Assembly: GCA_022577435.1 (NCBI GenBank)
Contig: JAKOON010000117.1
Location: 1-64,000 of the forward strand
Direction of reading: 5' to 3'
Source: Embiotoca jacksoni
Taxonomy: Eukaryota > Chordata > Actinopteri > Embiotocidae
Length of the DNA stretch: 64,000 bases
In this document: positions 43,723 to 54,179 of the stretch, in pieces
How the letters are laid out: each line of letters opens with the position of its first letter
Position numbering within the stretch: the first letter of the stretch is position 1
The notes under the pieces: generated by a model
What the model was told of the DNA's origin: nothing
Databases searched by the model: none
Seen by the model: only the letters and a program-made list of their open reading frames with translations
Translations under genes and position numbers: made by a program

Positions 43723-43779
43723 CCGCGCTCACTCATCACCGCTTATCACTGAAATGCAGCCCGGCGCTGCGCCGCTCCG

Positions 43780-43891
<112 letters not shown>

Positions 43892-43976
43892 TCTTATTCA
43901 CATACAAATACTCACAGAGTCGCCGTACAAATATACCAGATATTCACAGATTCATGCATCTCCTGACATAAAATCT

Positions 43977-44006
43977 CACACACACACACACACACACTGT
44001 TACACA

Positions 44007-44051
<45 letters not shown>

Positions 44052-44075
44052 TTACACACATACACACACACACCG
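43977..44075. repeat. Clustered (CA)n with repeated CTGTTACACA spacers
   Basis: Three CA runs (43977-43997, about 44010-44048 and 44062-44073) are separated by near-identical 'actgttacacacgtacac' and 'actgttacacacatacac' spacers. A unit of about 50 bp appears to have been duplicated. Confidence 0.9.
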
Positions 44076-44620
44076 AAACATTTACTATGTAAACCACAAT
44101 CTGAGGGGCTCACACGCATAAATTACACACACACACACTCAGATATCGAAACTCCGACATGTTTGTTCTGTCAACAGTGTGTGAGCCGCTCTGAGCTCTC
44201 CGCTGGACCGCAGTTCATTTCAGGAGCTCACAAACTTCAGCTGCAGCGGCCATTTTTTTTTTTTTATCCCTTTATTTACCAACAACAATAATTCATGTTG
44301 ATGTCGCAAAAGGAAAATGTGCTTCACAAACGATGACAAACACAAAATAAAAGATAAACGGGAACATAAAAAAAATGTAATCGGGGAGGATTTTTAAAAG
44401 AGAAAACGGAACATGAACGATATCAACTTAATTAATTAGACGTAGAACTTTTAATTTTTACATCAAAAAACTTGACAGTTTAAAATTTTGCTCATTAAAA
44501 TGAAACTCATATTAACATATTTCCACATTTGTTATTAGAATTTGCAGTTTTAAAACATATTAATAATTATTATTAAAGGGAATTTTTGCAGATTATTTTT
44601 TCTTTGCTTGCAATTTCTGA
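44076..44620. other. AT-rich non-coding stretch
   Basis: 44250-44620 is very AT-rich. 'tttttttatccctttatttacc' (44255-44280) could be an A-tail/retroposon end on the minus strand. No gene. Confidence 0.45.
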
Positions 44621-44805
44621 CTGTTTGATTGACAGGCCTGTGGTGCAGTCAGGTTACAGCTATCGGTGGGCGGGACGTAGTATCGTCAGGTTTCCAATCA
44701 GATCAGTCTGATCCACCTCTGGCTCCTCCCCCAGCTCGTCCAAATATGGTCACTTCCTGCTCCAAACCGCTCCGAACTAACAAAGATGGCGACGGACAGA
44801 ATGTT
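44621..44805 (+). mobile_element. Dispersed repeat Family 1, 3' half, copy E
   Basis: Starts 'ctgtttgattgacaggcctg', with the PBX-MEIS decamer at 44626-44635, and follows copy A through 'gtagtatcgtcaggtttcc', 'tccaaatatggtcacttcc' and 'gatggcgacggacagaatg'. It breaks off where copy A reads 'aatctgaactgg', so it has no 19-bp tail. Confidence 0.85.
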
Positions 44806-45477
44806 AATTCACCAGCAGGTGACGTCACGGTTAAAATGTCACTTTGAGAGAATTGAGGACGAATGAGATGTAAAGAAAGTGTAATACTGGACTTCTTTCA
44901 CGGTTCGGGGGCGGAGCCTGTCTTAGCTCGCCGTGGTTCTGGTTTAATCAGCATGAACCAGAAGAGTGAGAGAAAGAGGAAGTGTCAGCAGGAAGAGGAA
45001 GAGGTCCGGTTTCCTGTCTGCAGCTGTGATGTGTGTCGGAGGAAGAAACAGCTGAAATAAACAAACTCCTGAAACTTTTAGTTTCGTGCGCCGTCTCCTC
45101 GGTAACAGTCATTACTTTCGATTTGTTTTTCTCCGCTTTTGTCTGATGCTGTTTTTTCAGCCTGACTCACTTGTTTTGTATTTTTATTTATTTATAATTT
45201 TTTGCTTCCTTCTCTGATACAACAAAGTATTTTTTTTTGCGTGTTTTTCCTCAGGATGACTTCCTCTGAGTGGCGCCGAGCTGAATCAACGAAAGTATCA
45301 GTGAGGAGGAGATCAGCTCGTTGATATTCGTCCTCATTGGCTGCTTCAAACATTAAAAATAGTTATTGGATTTTGTTTAATTGATCCTTTGAGGATGGGG
45401 GCGGGGCTTAACACGAAGCAGGAACTGTAGTGTGAAGAGTTCTTAACATTCACTGCTGCTTTTAACACTGTGTGCTC

Positions 45478-45479
<2 letters not shown>
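44806..45479. other. Non-coding stretch
   Basis: 44900-45060 has moderate GC with purine bias. No gene or repeat recognised. Confidence 0.45.

Positions 45480-45559
<80 letters not shown>
45480..45559. repeat. (GT)n microsatellite
   Basis: Uninterrupted GT run of about 80 bp. Confidence 0.98.
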
Positions 45560-45560
<1 letters not shown>

Positions 45561-46711
45561 TCAGACCAGCATGCAAAAAATAAAACACAATGACATGTAG
45601 TGTACTTTAAGTGCGTGGCTACAACTACTGAATTCAGAGGAAACTCACACGCTTGTTTATTAATAAAATAATTTAAAGCGTTTTAACCGATCATTACTTG
45701 ATTAAGTTATTAAAAAATGTTTTATTTCTGGAGTTATGTGTCTGTGACTTCCTGTTTTTCTGCTAAACTCAACTGCAGCTGATTTCCAGGTGTTTATGAA
45801 ATTAAATAAAATGGAAGAGGAAGAGGAGGAAGAGGAACACATAAAGAGGCTGTAGATGAAGACTGTCAGTGATGATGATGATGATGATGAAGATGAAGAT
45901 GAATTTTCGGCCGTCAGTGTCCAGTTTCTGTAGTTTCTGTTCAGATTTGATCGCATTAAGAATTGATGAGCCGCCGATATTAAGTGTTGCCTCTAAATGG
46001 ATTCGATGGCGCAGAATATAAAACTGCGGAGGAAAAATTAATATCCGAAACGTGATGAATGCGGAGGAGGAAGAGCATCAACAGGAAGCCAAACTGAAAT
46101 CAATCAGAGGTCGGGAGGAAATACAAAACTGAGGGAGAGGAGGGAGGAAGATCAGCGACAGCCCGGTGACAGCAGCTTAGTATCATCTTCATTGTCATCT
46201 TCATCACTATTTCGAATGTCAATGATCATTTTTACAATCAAGTTTATTGGTTAAAGGGAGAAACATAATAGTAGAGAAAAAAACTAATTAAAAAAAATTA
46301 TATTTTCAAGTTTTACATTTACATAGTAAAACAAGGAAAGTTCGACTTTTTACTGGCATAACAAACAAACTATAAATAAAATCAGATAAAACTTTATTTA
46401 GCATCAAATTTAAGAATTAATATTAAATTAACTAAATATTAAATTAATTGAAACCCCCCCAAAAGTCCATCACGAAACAATTATATCTATAAATAAATAA
46501 ATTAATAAATAAATAAGTAGCAGCGACATCATCATCATCTCCATTGTCATCTCTGTAATGTTCATCGTGACCTTCACGGTCATCTTTATTATTGTCATCA
46601 GCGCTGCAGTTATCACCGCAATCAATATCATCACCGTCCATAATGTCACCTCTGTCATCTTCCTCATAATGAGAATCACGGTCAGTCTCATCAGCAATGT
46701 TATTGTCATCT
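45560..46711. other. Non-coding stretch with (GAT)n
   Basis: A (GAT)n run occupies 45870-45903. 46230-46530 is very AT-rich. No gene supported; long frames near 46500-46800 come from GAT/ATC-type repeats. Confidence 0.45.
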
Positions 46712-46713
46712 TC

Positions 46714-46747
<34 letters not shown>

Positions 46748-46760
46748 TCATCATCACCAC
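46712..46760. repeat. (CAC)n/(CAT)n microsatellite
   Basis: (CAC)n (46712-46729) passes into (CAT)n (46728-46755) and ends CACCAC. Confidence 0.95.
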
Positions 46761-46801
46761 GGCATGTCCTTCTCTTTTGTCTCTGCTGCTGCACATTGAG
46801 G

Positions 46802-46822
46802 TTCAGCACCACGGACAGCAAC
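46802..46822 (+). promoter_or_regulatory. RE1/NRSE (REST binding site) 1
   Basis: The first 18 bases TTCAGCACCACGGACAGC equal the consensus RE1 bound by the zinc-finger repressor REST/NRSF. Positions 19-21 are AAC where the consensus has GCC. REST silences neuronal genes in non-neuronal cells. Confidence 0.8.
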
Positions 46823-46845
46823 AGTACAATGTGTGTGTAGGTATT

Positions 46846-46851
46846 TGTGTG

Positions 46852-46895
<44 letters not shown>

Positions 46896-46903
46896 TGTGT
46901 GTG
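46846..46903. repeat. (GT)n/(GTGC)n microsatellite between RE1 sites
   Basis: GT repeats enclose about eight GTGC units (46864-46897). It separates RE1 site 1 from site 2. Confidence 0.96.
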
Positions 46904-46930
46904 GTTCTCTGTCGCTACTGTGCTGTGAAC

Positions 46931-46951
46931 TTCAGCACCACGGACAGCTAC
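46931..46951 (+). promoter_or_regulatory. RE1/NRSE (REST binding site) 2
   Basis: Identical 18-base core TTCAGCACCACGGACAGC followed by TAC. It lies 129 bp after site 1 in the same orientation and is the left arm of a 25-bp inverted repeat. Confidence 0.8.
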
Positions 46952-46984
46952 AGCACAGAGCGTGTGTGTTTTTCTGTCTTTGCT

Positions 46985-47005
46985 GTAGCTGTCCGTGGTG
47001 CTGAA
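46985..47005 (-). promoter_or_regulatory. RE1/NRSE (REST binding site) 3
   Basis: The minus strand reads TTCAGCACCACGGACAGC then TAC. It is the mirror of site 2, only 33 bp after it. Confidence 0.8.
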
Positions 47006-47567
47006 GCTCGGAGTGCAGCGTACAGTGTTTGTGAGGACCTGTTTCTTTATACTTATGAGGACCTGCAGCTCCTGCTGCTCTGTTAAATCCATCATACAGA
47101 GCTCAAATAAAAACTTCTGTTTTCGATAGGTAAAAAAAACCCTCATTCAACATCCAACTGAAATAATAACTAAAAACAAATCATACCTTTTATGCAGTTG
47201 TGTGGTTTGTTTTTATAAGTTTAGTTTAAAATTATCTAATTTTTTAGACCCGGAGATGACAAACCTTTTTTTTTTTAATACAATCTTTATATAAAAATGG
47301 GATGTCGAATAAAGTGTGTCGTACATTTTTTCAACAGCAGAGATTAGATTAGATGGTTGAAACGTGACTTTAGTGTTGGTGAGTTACACAGACAGCAATT
47401 AAACCATGTTAATTAATGGGAGCTGTCATTTTTTTATAATTGTAAAACTTTTTTAAATCACAAAGACTTCAATTTCTTACACTGCAGCAAATTAACAGAA
47501 ATGTCAGGAAATCAATAAATAATGACTAAACTACAAATAACAGTGAGTCCTCACAAGTACAGTACAG

Positions 47568-47570
<3 letters not shown>
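47006..47570. other. Non-coding stretch
   Basis: AT-rich unique sequence after the RE1 cluster. 'gtttgtgaggacctgtttc' and 'acttatgaggacctgcagc' (47028-47070) form a short direct repeat. No gene. Confidence 0.45.

Positions 47571-47635
<65 letters not shown>
47571..47635. repeat. (GT)n microsatellite
   Basis: Uninterrupted GT run of about 65 bp. Confidence 0.98.
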
Positions 47636-47636
<1 letters not shown>

Positions 47637-47957
47637 GAGGCCCCTCATCCATCACCGTGTATTTAAACAGGCAGCCGCTCTGACTGCTGGCTAAGCAGAA
47701 GCAGGAGCAAATTAAAAACACTCATTTGCACTTACAGTCCATCTTTTTCCTTCCGCGCTCGCAACCAGTCCGTCAGAACCACAACGCTCATGCAGGCACA
47801 CACAGTGAAACCCGACCGGTTCTGTGACGGTGCCTCACAGAACAGAAGCTCTCAGTGGGTCGGGAACGGCTGCATCTGTCGGCTCCTGCGGTGCAGCGGC
47901 GCTCTCGTTGCTTCACAGTGGCAGTAATCTGCATCAACAGCTGTGTGCGACCATTCG

Positions 47958-47959
<2 letters not shown>
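47636..47959. other. Unique block
   Basis: Unique; 47640-47720 ('ccatcaccgtgtatttaaac', 'gcaaattaaaaacactcattt') is CNE-like. CpG-richer to 47960. No gene. Confidence 0.35.

Positions 47960-48029
<70 letters not shown>
47960..48029. repeat. (CA)n microsatellite
   Basis: Uninterrupted CA run of about 70 bp. Confidence 0.98.
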
Positions 48030-48032
<3 letters not shown>

Positions 48033-48690
48033 CTGCAGGCGGACACACCACTTCCTGTTTGAAAAGCTTTGTAGGAGTTTAATTAGTCCAAGTTTAATCT
48101 GCAGGAGGAGACGATAAAAGAGATTTTATAGGTCAGAGGCCCCGCCCACGGACACACCGGACCCCCTGCACGTGGACCTGCAGTCCTCACAGGTGTTATA
48201 ATGGTCAGAGGAGAGGGAACACTGTGCACCCTGAAGGTCACATTTCCAAACGGAGAAGTAACATTTGAAACCCAACAGGAAGCACTTTGAGCCCTTTTTG
48301 TTCTGCACAGCCACCTTCACACCTCCTCTGTCCTCCTCCAGCAGAGATCGGAGCCTCGTTTGTTTCTCTGGAACAAACCGGCTGCATCTCACCCCTGAAA
48401 CATCACTGATGGACTGTTGTTTGTATGTCAGGCCCACAAGGCTCCATGAAGCAGATAGAGGAGGTGTTTTCTCATAATAAACATGAGACTTCTGTAATGA
48501 CAGCATCTGATAAAGACCTCTTAAAACTACGTATTATAATTATGATATGTGGTTTCCTAGATAAATGCAATTTGTTTTAGATTTATCTCAACCGAATTCA
48601 ATTAAAGGTTTGACATGAGGACGTTTCACAACGACTTCAGACCAAGAGTGTTGACTTTATAGTGACCGGATGATTAATTGGTGCCAACCG
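48030..48690. other. Non-coding stretch
   Basis: No recognised gene or repeat. Confidence 0.45.
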
Positions 48691-48698
48691 CTGGATCT

Positions 48699-48743
48699 GA
48701 TTGGAGAACTGAGAGCAGGTGAGGTGGGCATGGCAGGCAGGAG
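48699..48743 (+). repeat. Dispersed repeat fragment (Family 6), copy 2
   Basis: 'gcaggtgaggtgggcatggc' with 'ggcaggaga' parallels 10100-10146. The AT tract begins directly after it, where copy 1 continues into unique sequence. Confidence 0.55.
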
Positions 48744-48745
48744 AC

Positions 48746-48748
<3 letters not shown>

Positions 48749-48804
<56 letters not shown>
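48749..48804. repeat. (AT)n microsatellite
   Basis: Alternating AT of about 56 bp with one CAT interruption at 48778-48780. Self-complementary and prone to cruciform formation. Confidence 0.96.
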
Positions 48805-48810
<6 letters not shown>

Positions 48811-49730
48811 GCTATTCACAAAGTCGAGTTCACGAGTTGTGACATTGTTTGCTGACGTTTACAGAAAGGTCAGAAGTCAGTTGTTAGCCTCTGTGGCTTC
48901 TGGACACTGCCCATGTCCCTGTTGCCTAGCAACAGTGTTTTTACGACTTAAACCACTTGAATGTCAAGCAAAGGACAAGGAGCAAAAAACGAAGGAAATT
49001 CACACCAAACCTCTGGCAATTTAACTGACAAGTAAATATACTCGATAAGGTACGGCGTGCTGCAACTTTTACATAACAGTCCAGTTTAAACTGCTGCAAA
49101 TCAGCTTTTACAGTTCGTACGACTTCATATTTACGTTTTATTTAAGCTACTTTTAAGAGTTTACCAGTTGCATGATTTAACAACCACCAAGAAATGAATT
49201 AGTAACTCCTGCAAACACATTTGTAACTACCTTAAACACCATAGCAACCACATGGCAACCATTCAGAGAGCAACAGCAACCACCTCCAAAAACCTCCAAA
49301 CAAAACGCCACAACAGCTAACAAGCAGCTACTTCCTGAAATCTGCAGCAAACATTCAGAGCGTCACAGGAAGCAAAACGCAAACAGTTTGAACACCTCAA
49401 CGACTATTTAGCATCTTTCTGCTTGTACGTCTCAGCATCTGAGCAGCCGACTGTTACTTTGCCAACACGCACGCACACATGCAGGTATTAAAAGAAAATA
49501 AAAAGTAGTAATCCTGGTAACGTGGCGGCTCTCGTGTCTCTCTCCTCTCGATCCAGCCGGGCGTCACGACGCTGCTGGAAACCAACGGTGAAGCGGAAAC
49601 GATGCAGACGAGCGGTTGGAGTCAGTTAGAGCAGCTGCAACTCAGCGTGACGCCCAGAGGGGGGGCTGCACCCCAGGGTGGGCCGGGGCGGGGGGGGCTG
49701 GTGCTGACTTTAAAGTTTAATTTGAGGGGC
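48805..49730. other. Non-coding stretch
   Basis: Includes an AAC/ACC-rich area (49225-49330: repeated 'caacca' and 'aaacctccaaac' words) and a G/C-rich patch at 49657-49700. No gene. Confidence 0.45.
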
Positions 49731-49763
49731 ATGATATTCATGATATTCATGATATTCATGATT
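49731..49763. repeat. 10-bp tandem repeat ATGATATTCA
   Basis: About three perfect units of ATGATATTCA at 49731, 49741 and 49751. Confidence 0.85.
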
Positions 49764-49920
49764 TTCTCTTCAGATCTGATCAGATGTTCCTTTTTTATCC
49801 TCAGTTTTAGAGGACGTCCAGTTTATTATTTATCATTTCTTATATTTATGATTATTTGTCTCTATATTCAGGATAAAGCAGGTATTTACATCAGACTGCT
49901 CCTCGTCTGCTTGTTTGGTA

Positions 49921-50027
49921 CCAACCATTAGTGATGTCATCAACCATCAGTGATGTCATCATCCATCAGTGATGTCAGCTATTCAGATTCAGATTCAGAT
50001 TCAGATTCTGTCCGTCACCATCTTTGC
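49921..50027 (-). mobile_element. Dispersed repeat Family 1, 3' tail, copy F
   Basis: On the minus strand it reads 'gcaaagatggtgacggacag', a hexamer array, then three 19-bp tail units at 49923-49941, 49942-49960 and 49961-49979. The hexamer ATTCAG is repeated four times at 49981-50004, with a fifth variant ATTCTG. The segment 'aactggaggattcataacg' of copies A and C is missing. Confidence 0.8.
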
Positions 50028-50082
50028 CTCGCACGACTGTTCGGCCTCCCGGTGAAAAATCTCGGGACTGATGTGACAACAA

Positions 50083-50158
50083 GCATCATGTGACACCAGG
50101 TGACCTTTCTGCAGCATCATGTGACACCAGGTGACCTTTCTGCAGCATCATGTGACAT
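50083..50158. repeat. 31-bp tandem repeat
   Basis: Units start at 50083, 50114 and 50145 with 'gcatcatgtgacaccaggtg'; the first two are identical through 'acctttctgca' and the third is partial. Confidence 0.9.
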
Positions 50159-50331
50159 CGTCGACGGCTCCAGAGCACCTTTACTTACAGCTGCTTTCAC
50201 ATCTCTAACACGTTTATCTTTCCTCTTTGCCTTCATTTCCTTCACTTCAGTTTCCTTCTTTCTTCTCTTACGTTTTGCCAAACCTCCTTGTTGTCATCCA
50301 TCCTTCGTCGTCCTTCCCGCCCTAATTTCAT
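50159..50331. other. T/C-rich unique stretch
   Basis: Pyrimidine-rich (TTCC, CTTC) on the plus strand; nothing else recognised. Confidence 0.45.
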
Positions 50332-50390
50332 CTGTCCCTCGTTGTCCTTCCCTCCCGTTGCGTTGATTTTCTGAGGTAACTCTGTACCAT
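50332..50390 (-). repeat. Dispersed repeat Family 7, minus copy
   Basis: 'ctgtccctcgttgtccttcc' continues with 'ctcccgttgcgttgatttt' and 'ctgagg'. The same continuation follows the copy at 51397-51440. Confidence 0.65.
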
Positions 50391-50478
50391 CTCGCTGCTT
50401 CTCTCTTTTTGTTTCCCACGTTTTAACATGAAGGTTGCTGCCCGATGACTCCGGCCTCCCACCTCCCTCCCTTCACTT

Positions 50479-50516
50479 CCTCCCCTCCCCTCCCCTCCCC
50501 TCCCCTCCCCTGCCCT
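50479..50516. repeat. (CCCCT)n microsatellite
   Basis: About seven CCCCT units with one TGCCC change at the end. Confidence 0.93.
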
Positions 50517-51081
<565 letters not shown>

Positions 51082-51363
51082 GAAGGCAGATCTTAAAACA
51101 AGAAGTCCTTTTTTTCTGCCCGGCTGCAGACGGAGGATCGAGTCTGGATTCATGTCGGAGATGCTCACACGAATCCGAGCAGCTCGTTACATCCGTGTTT
51201 CATCAGTTTCACGCAAAACACATGTAAGTTTGAATGAAAGAAAAAACATGTTTTTGTCGTCTCTGTCAGAAAGGAGTTTCGTCCAGAAAACTACAACATT
51301 TGGTCCAAATCAGCCTAATTCATTCATTTCCGTCCCGACAGCTGGACAATATCATAATGAAGG
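51082..51363. other. Unique stretch
   Basis: Nothing recognised. Confidence 0.45.
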
Positions 51364-51445
51364 CTGTCCCTCGTTGTCCTTCTCTTTAGGTTTTGTCTGT
51401 CCCTCGTTGTCCTTCCCTCCTGTTGCGTTGATTTCTGAGGATGTT
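51364..51445 (-). repeat. Dispersed repeat Family 7, tandem minus pair
   Basis: Two adjacent copies of 'ctgtccctcgttgtccttc' (51364 and 51397) are about 33 bp apart. The second continues as at 50332 with 'ctcctgttgcgttgatttc' and 'tgagg'. Confidence 0.7.
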
Positions 51446-52170
51446 TTGTCTTCTGTTTCTTTTTTTCTCCTTAAGTTTGTTATTTTCAGTGTTTTAGTTT
51501 TTTAGTTCTTTTCCCAGCGGATCACCTTTTTTTTTGACTCCCTGCCTTTAGTTTTTAAAACCTTTTTTTTTTTTTTCTTTTTCTTTTTTTAACTTCCTGT
51601 TCCCGAACATCCAGGTTCCAGGTCGCAGCCTGAACACGCCGACAGTGAATTAGTCGAGTTTCTTCGTAAAACTATCTGCAGAACTTGGCCCCTCCCCCTC
51701 GCCGTCCCTCCATCCAGCGTCATCTTACAAACTTTCTCGAGGTTCATTTAGTTTCGGTCGTTCTCGGCTGCTGACGCTTTTATTTACAAGCGAGCTCCAA
51801 TTAGCAGCGTGTCCCGCGGCTGTCGTCCAGCGTCTGTCCACGCTACTTCCGTCTTCCCCGCCTGACGCTTGGCAGTTCGTCTTCAGTTTAGCAGACGCTC
51901 TGTTCTCGCATTACTTTTCATCTTCTGTGCCGCCGTCGGTTATTGTTCATCGTTATGGATATTGTGTTTCTTGTTGTTGTGTATTGACGTGGAGTCGTCA
52001 GTATTCTGCTTTAACTACCACCGACGCCTGCGATTGGCTGCTGGCCGCCACCTTTCATTTCCCGTGATTGACTGTAAGATGCAGAGTTGACTGAAACTTT
52101 CATGCTGCAGACAAAAGACGTGTTCCAGCCAGAGAGAAGGTGGACGTCCATCCCGTCTGGTTTCTGTTGT
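51446..52170. other. T-rich tract then unique CNE-like part
   Basis: 51455-51600 is T-rich with homopolymers. 51640-52080 is unique with 'acagtgaattagtcgagttt', 'cttttatttacaagcgagc' and 'tccaattagcagcg', in the style of the other candidate regulatory blocks. No gene. Confidence 0.35.
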
Positions 52171-52565
52171 TGTTGCCCTAATGAGTCGACGCGCTCGGCA
52201 GCTCGGGGCTTTTTTAATCTTCAGACATTTCCTGTGAGAGAAAACATCACATTTTCCCTTCAAAGATGCAGGAGAACCGGAGGAAGAGGAAAGCCTTTAA
52301 CTCCAGCCGCCCGGTCTTCCTTTTGTCCTTCCCTCCTCCACTTCCTGCCTGATGAGAAAGGATCTCAAAGACATCTGGGTAATGAGCGCGGCCCGAAGGA
52401 GGAGAGCACACCAACCGGAATATTTCTGAATAAATGCTTAATGCACTATCAGCCTAACAAGGCGCCATAACGGATGAGGCTGCTACCTGAAGGGGACAGG
52501 TAATCAATCTGTCATTCGTTCAATCAATCAAGATCCTGTGTGAGTAGAGCCGGCTGTCTCCTCAG
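52171..52565. other. Unique CNE-like block
   Basis: 'ccctaatgagtcgacgcgc' is followed by a CpG-rich part and 'gaataaatgcttaatgcac'. Frames are open by composition. No recognised peptide. Confidence 0.3.
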
Positions 52566-52900
52566 TGTGTTAATGTGACAAATGTTTGAAAGGACTGTTT
52601 ACAGCTGTTTACTTTCATTCACTCTCCCTACATCCCCTCGACAGTTCCTCTGTTTTCCTCTGTTACCCCTCCGGTTAACAGAGGAAAACAGAGGAACAAA
52701 AACAAAACCACAAAGAGAACAAACTAAACAGCAGCAGGGAACTAAACACAGGAAGAGGAACCTTCTGGTTTTAAACATGGCCGCATGACCGAGAGGAAAC
52801 AACCAGATAGAAGTGAAAGGACAGGAAGGACTTCAAAATAAAACAGGAACACAAAAAACAGACTAAAGACTGAAAAAAAAAAAAAAAAAAACACTTTCCT
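52566..52900. other. Purine/A-rich stretch with poly-A
   Basis: 'gttcctctgttttcctctgtt' (52645-52665) faces 'aacagaggaaaacagagga' (52677-52695), a perfect local inverted repeat of about 19 bp with a short loop. A poly-A run occupies 52873-52891. Style resembles the A-rich part of Family 7. No gene. Confidence 0.5.
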
Positions 52901-53144
52901 GCAATTTGTGACTTTATTCTCTTTTTTTTTTTTCCGCCAAAGTTTTTACAATTATCCAAAAGCTACGACTGATGTTGATGGTTCCCAGAAAACTAATGAC
53001 TTTTCATCCTGCACCTAAATTCTGCCTTAAAGTTTGATTCTACAACTAAATAACTTCTGTACAAATTACAATGAAAGATCACATCCCTGAAGATGAACCG
53101 TTATGATTGTATTTTTTCGTGACACCTCTGAACCAAATATCAGC
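52901..53144. other. Unique AT-rich stretch
   Basis: T run at 52922-52933; otherwise nothing recognised. Confidence 0.45.
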
Positions 53145-53255
53145 TTTTTATAGAGTTCACTGCCGTGAAATTTTCAGTGGATGTTGATAATCCTCTGAGG
53201 ATATATCCTCTGGATTTTGGACAAATCGAGTGGTTTTCTTTCCTCAGGATCTTCA
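53145..53255. repeat. Possible teleost dispersed repeat fragment
   Basis: 'tgccgtgaaattttcagtgg' with 'ctctgaggatatatcctctgg' resembles a common fish repeat in which 'ccatgaaatttggtacag' leads to 'cccagaggatgaatcc'. Memory-based and diverged. Confidence 0.35.
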
Positions 53256-53347
53256 TTTCAACAACGAGACATACTGATTTGTTGCCTAGTTACTTTCGCT
53301 CGTATAGTTTCTGGTCGAAGCCGATGACCGACCACCTCTGAGCCTCG

Positions 53348-53460
53348 TTCTGTTGGAGGTTTTCCTTCCTGTTAAAAGGTCGTTTTTCCTTCCTACTGCC
53401 GGAGGTTTGGGCACTATACTGTATAAATAAAATAAAACTGAGACTGATTTGATTGAATTC
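53348..53460 (+). mobile_element. 3' end of a SINE/LINE-like retroposon
   Basis: 'tggaggttttccttcctgtt' and 'tttttccttcctactgccgg' precede 'gcactatactgtataaat' and 'aaaataaaactgagactgat', ending with TTGATTGAATTC. The 'TTTTTCCTTCC...ATAAATAAAAT..GATTGAATT' order is the usual teleost retroposon 3' end. Confidence 0.6.
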
Positions 53461-54179
53461 AAGTGTCTAAGAGGATAAACCCATCTGATCTTACTTGAGG
53501 TTTTTTACATGGTTTGCTGGACTGAAACGGTTTAAACCGTGAGGTGCTGGAAATAAAGTGAACGTTACGTGTCGAACCTCAGAGTCGGTGACCCAGAAGC
53601 ACCGCGATGATGCACAGAGCCTGAAAGAGGAGTTGTGCTGCCATTTAAGGGATTATTTCAACAGCAATGTTCACCATTAGTGCAGCAGTTGGAGAAAAGA
53701 TAACAAAGAAGACAGGAAATAGGAAGAAAAACACCCTTCCGTCTCACTTTTCAGCCTTTAAAAACTCTGTAAAGACTGCATCAAAGGAGAAATCATAGTC
53801 ACAGTCTGACTGCTCACATTTCTCCTGTCTGACTTTTATTTTGTTTTTAAACTGGTGAGGAAAACTTTATCACTGCTGATAGAGAGGATGGAGAAAATAT
53901 ACAAATAAGAAGCGTGTTGTAATAAAGCAGATATTAAGAATGAAACAGGTGTGTGTGTTGGAGAATCCGACACTCGTACCTGTCTGTGAGGAACGTTCGA
54001 AAAAAAGCTATGTTTGAAGCAGTTTCACTTCCAGAAAAGGCGTCTCTTTTGTGACAGATTGAATTATCAACAACAACACAGCAGCCTCCATCTGAGCATC
54101 ACAAACATTTCCATTTCCCATTTTCCTCTCATCTCTCTTTGTCTTCACTGCCTCCACGGCTCGCAAAAACAATCAGCTT
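53461..54179. other. Non-coding stretch
   Basis: AT-rich unique sequence. No gene or repeat recognised. Confidence 0.45.

Larger units (their letters stand above)
46931..47005. repeat. Perfect 25-bp inverted repeat
   Basis: 46931-46955 is the exact complement of 46981-47005, with a 25-bp loop. Each arm contains an RE1 core. A transcript across it could fold into a stable hairpin. Confidence 0.9.

Noticed and set aside
46444..46821. Acidic D-rich frame on the minus strand
   Set aside because: It is the translation of (ATC/GAT)n repeats, not a plausible protein.
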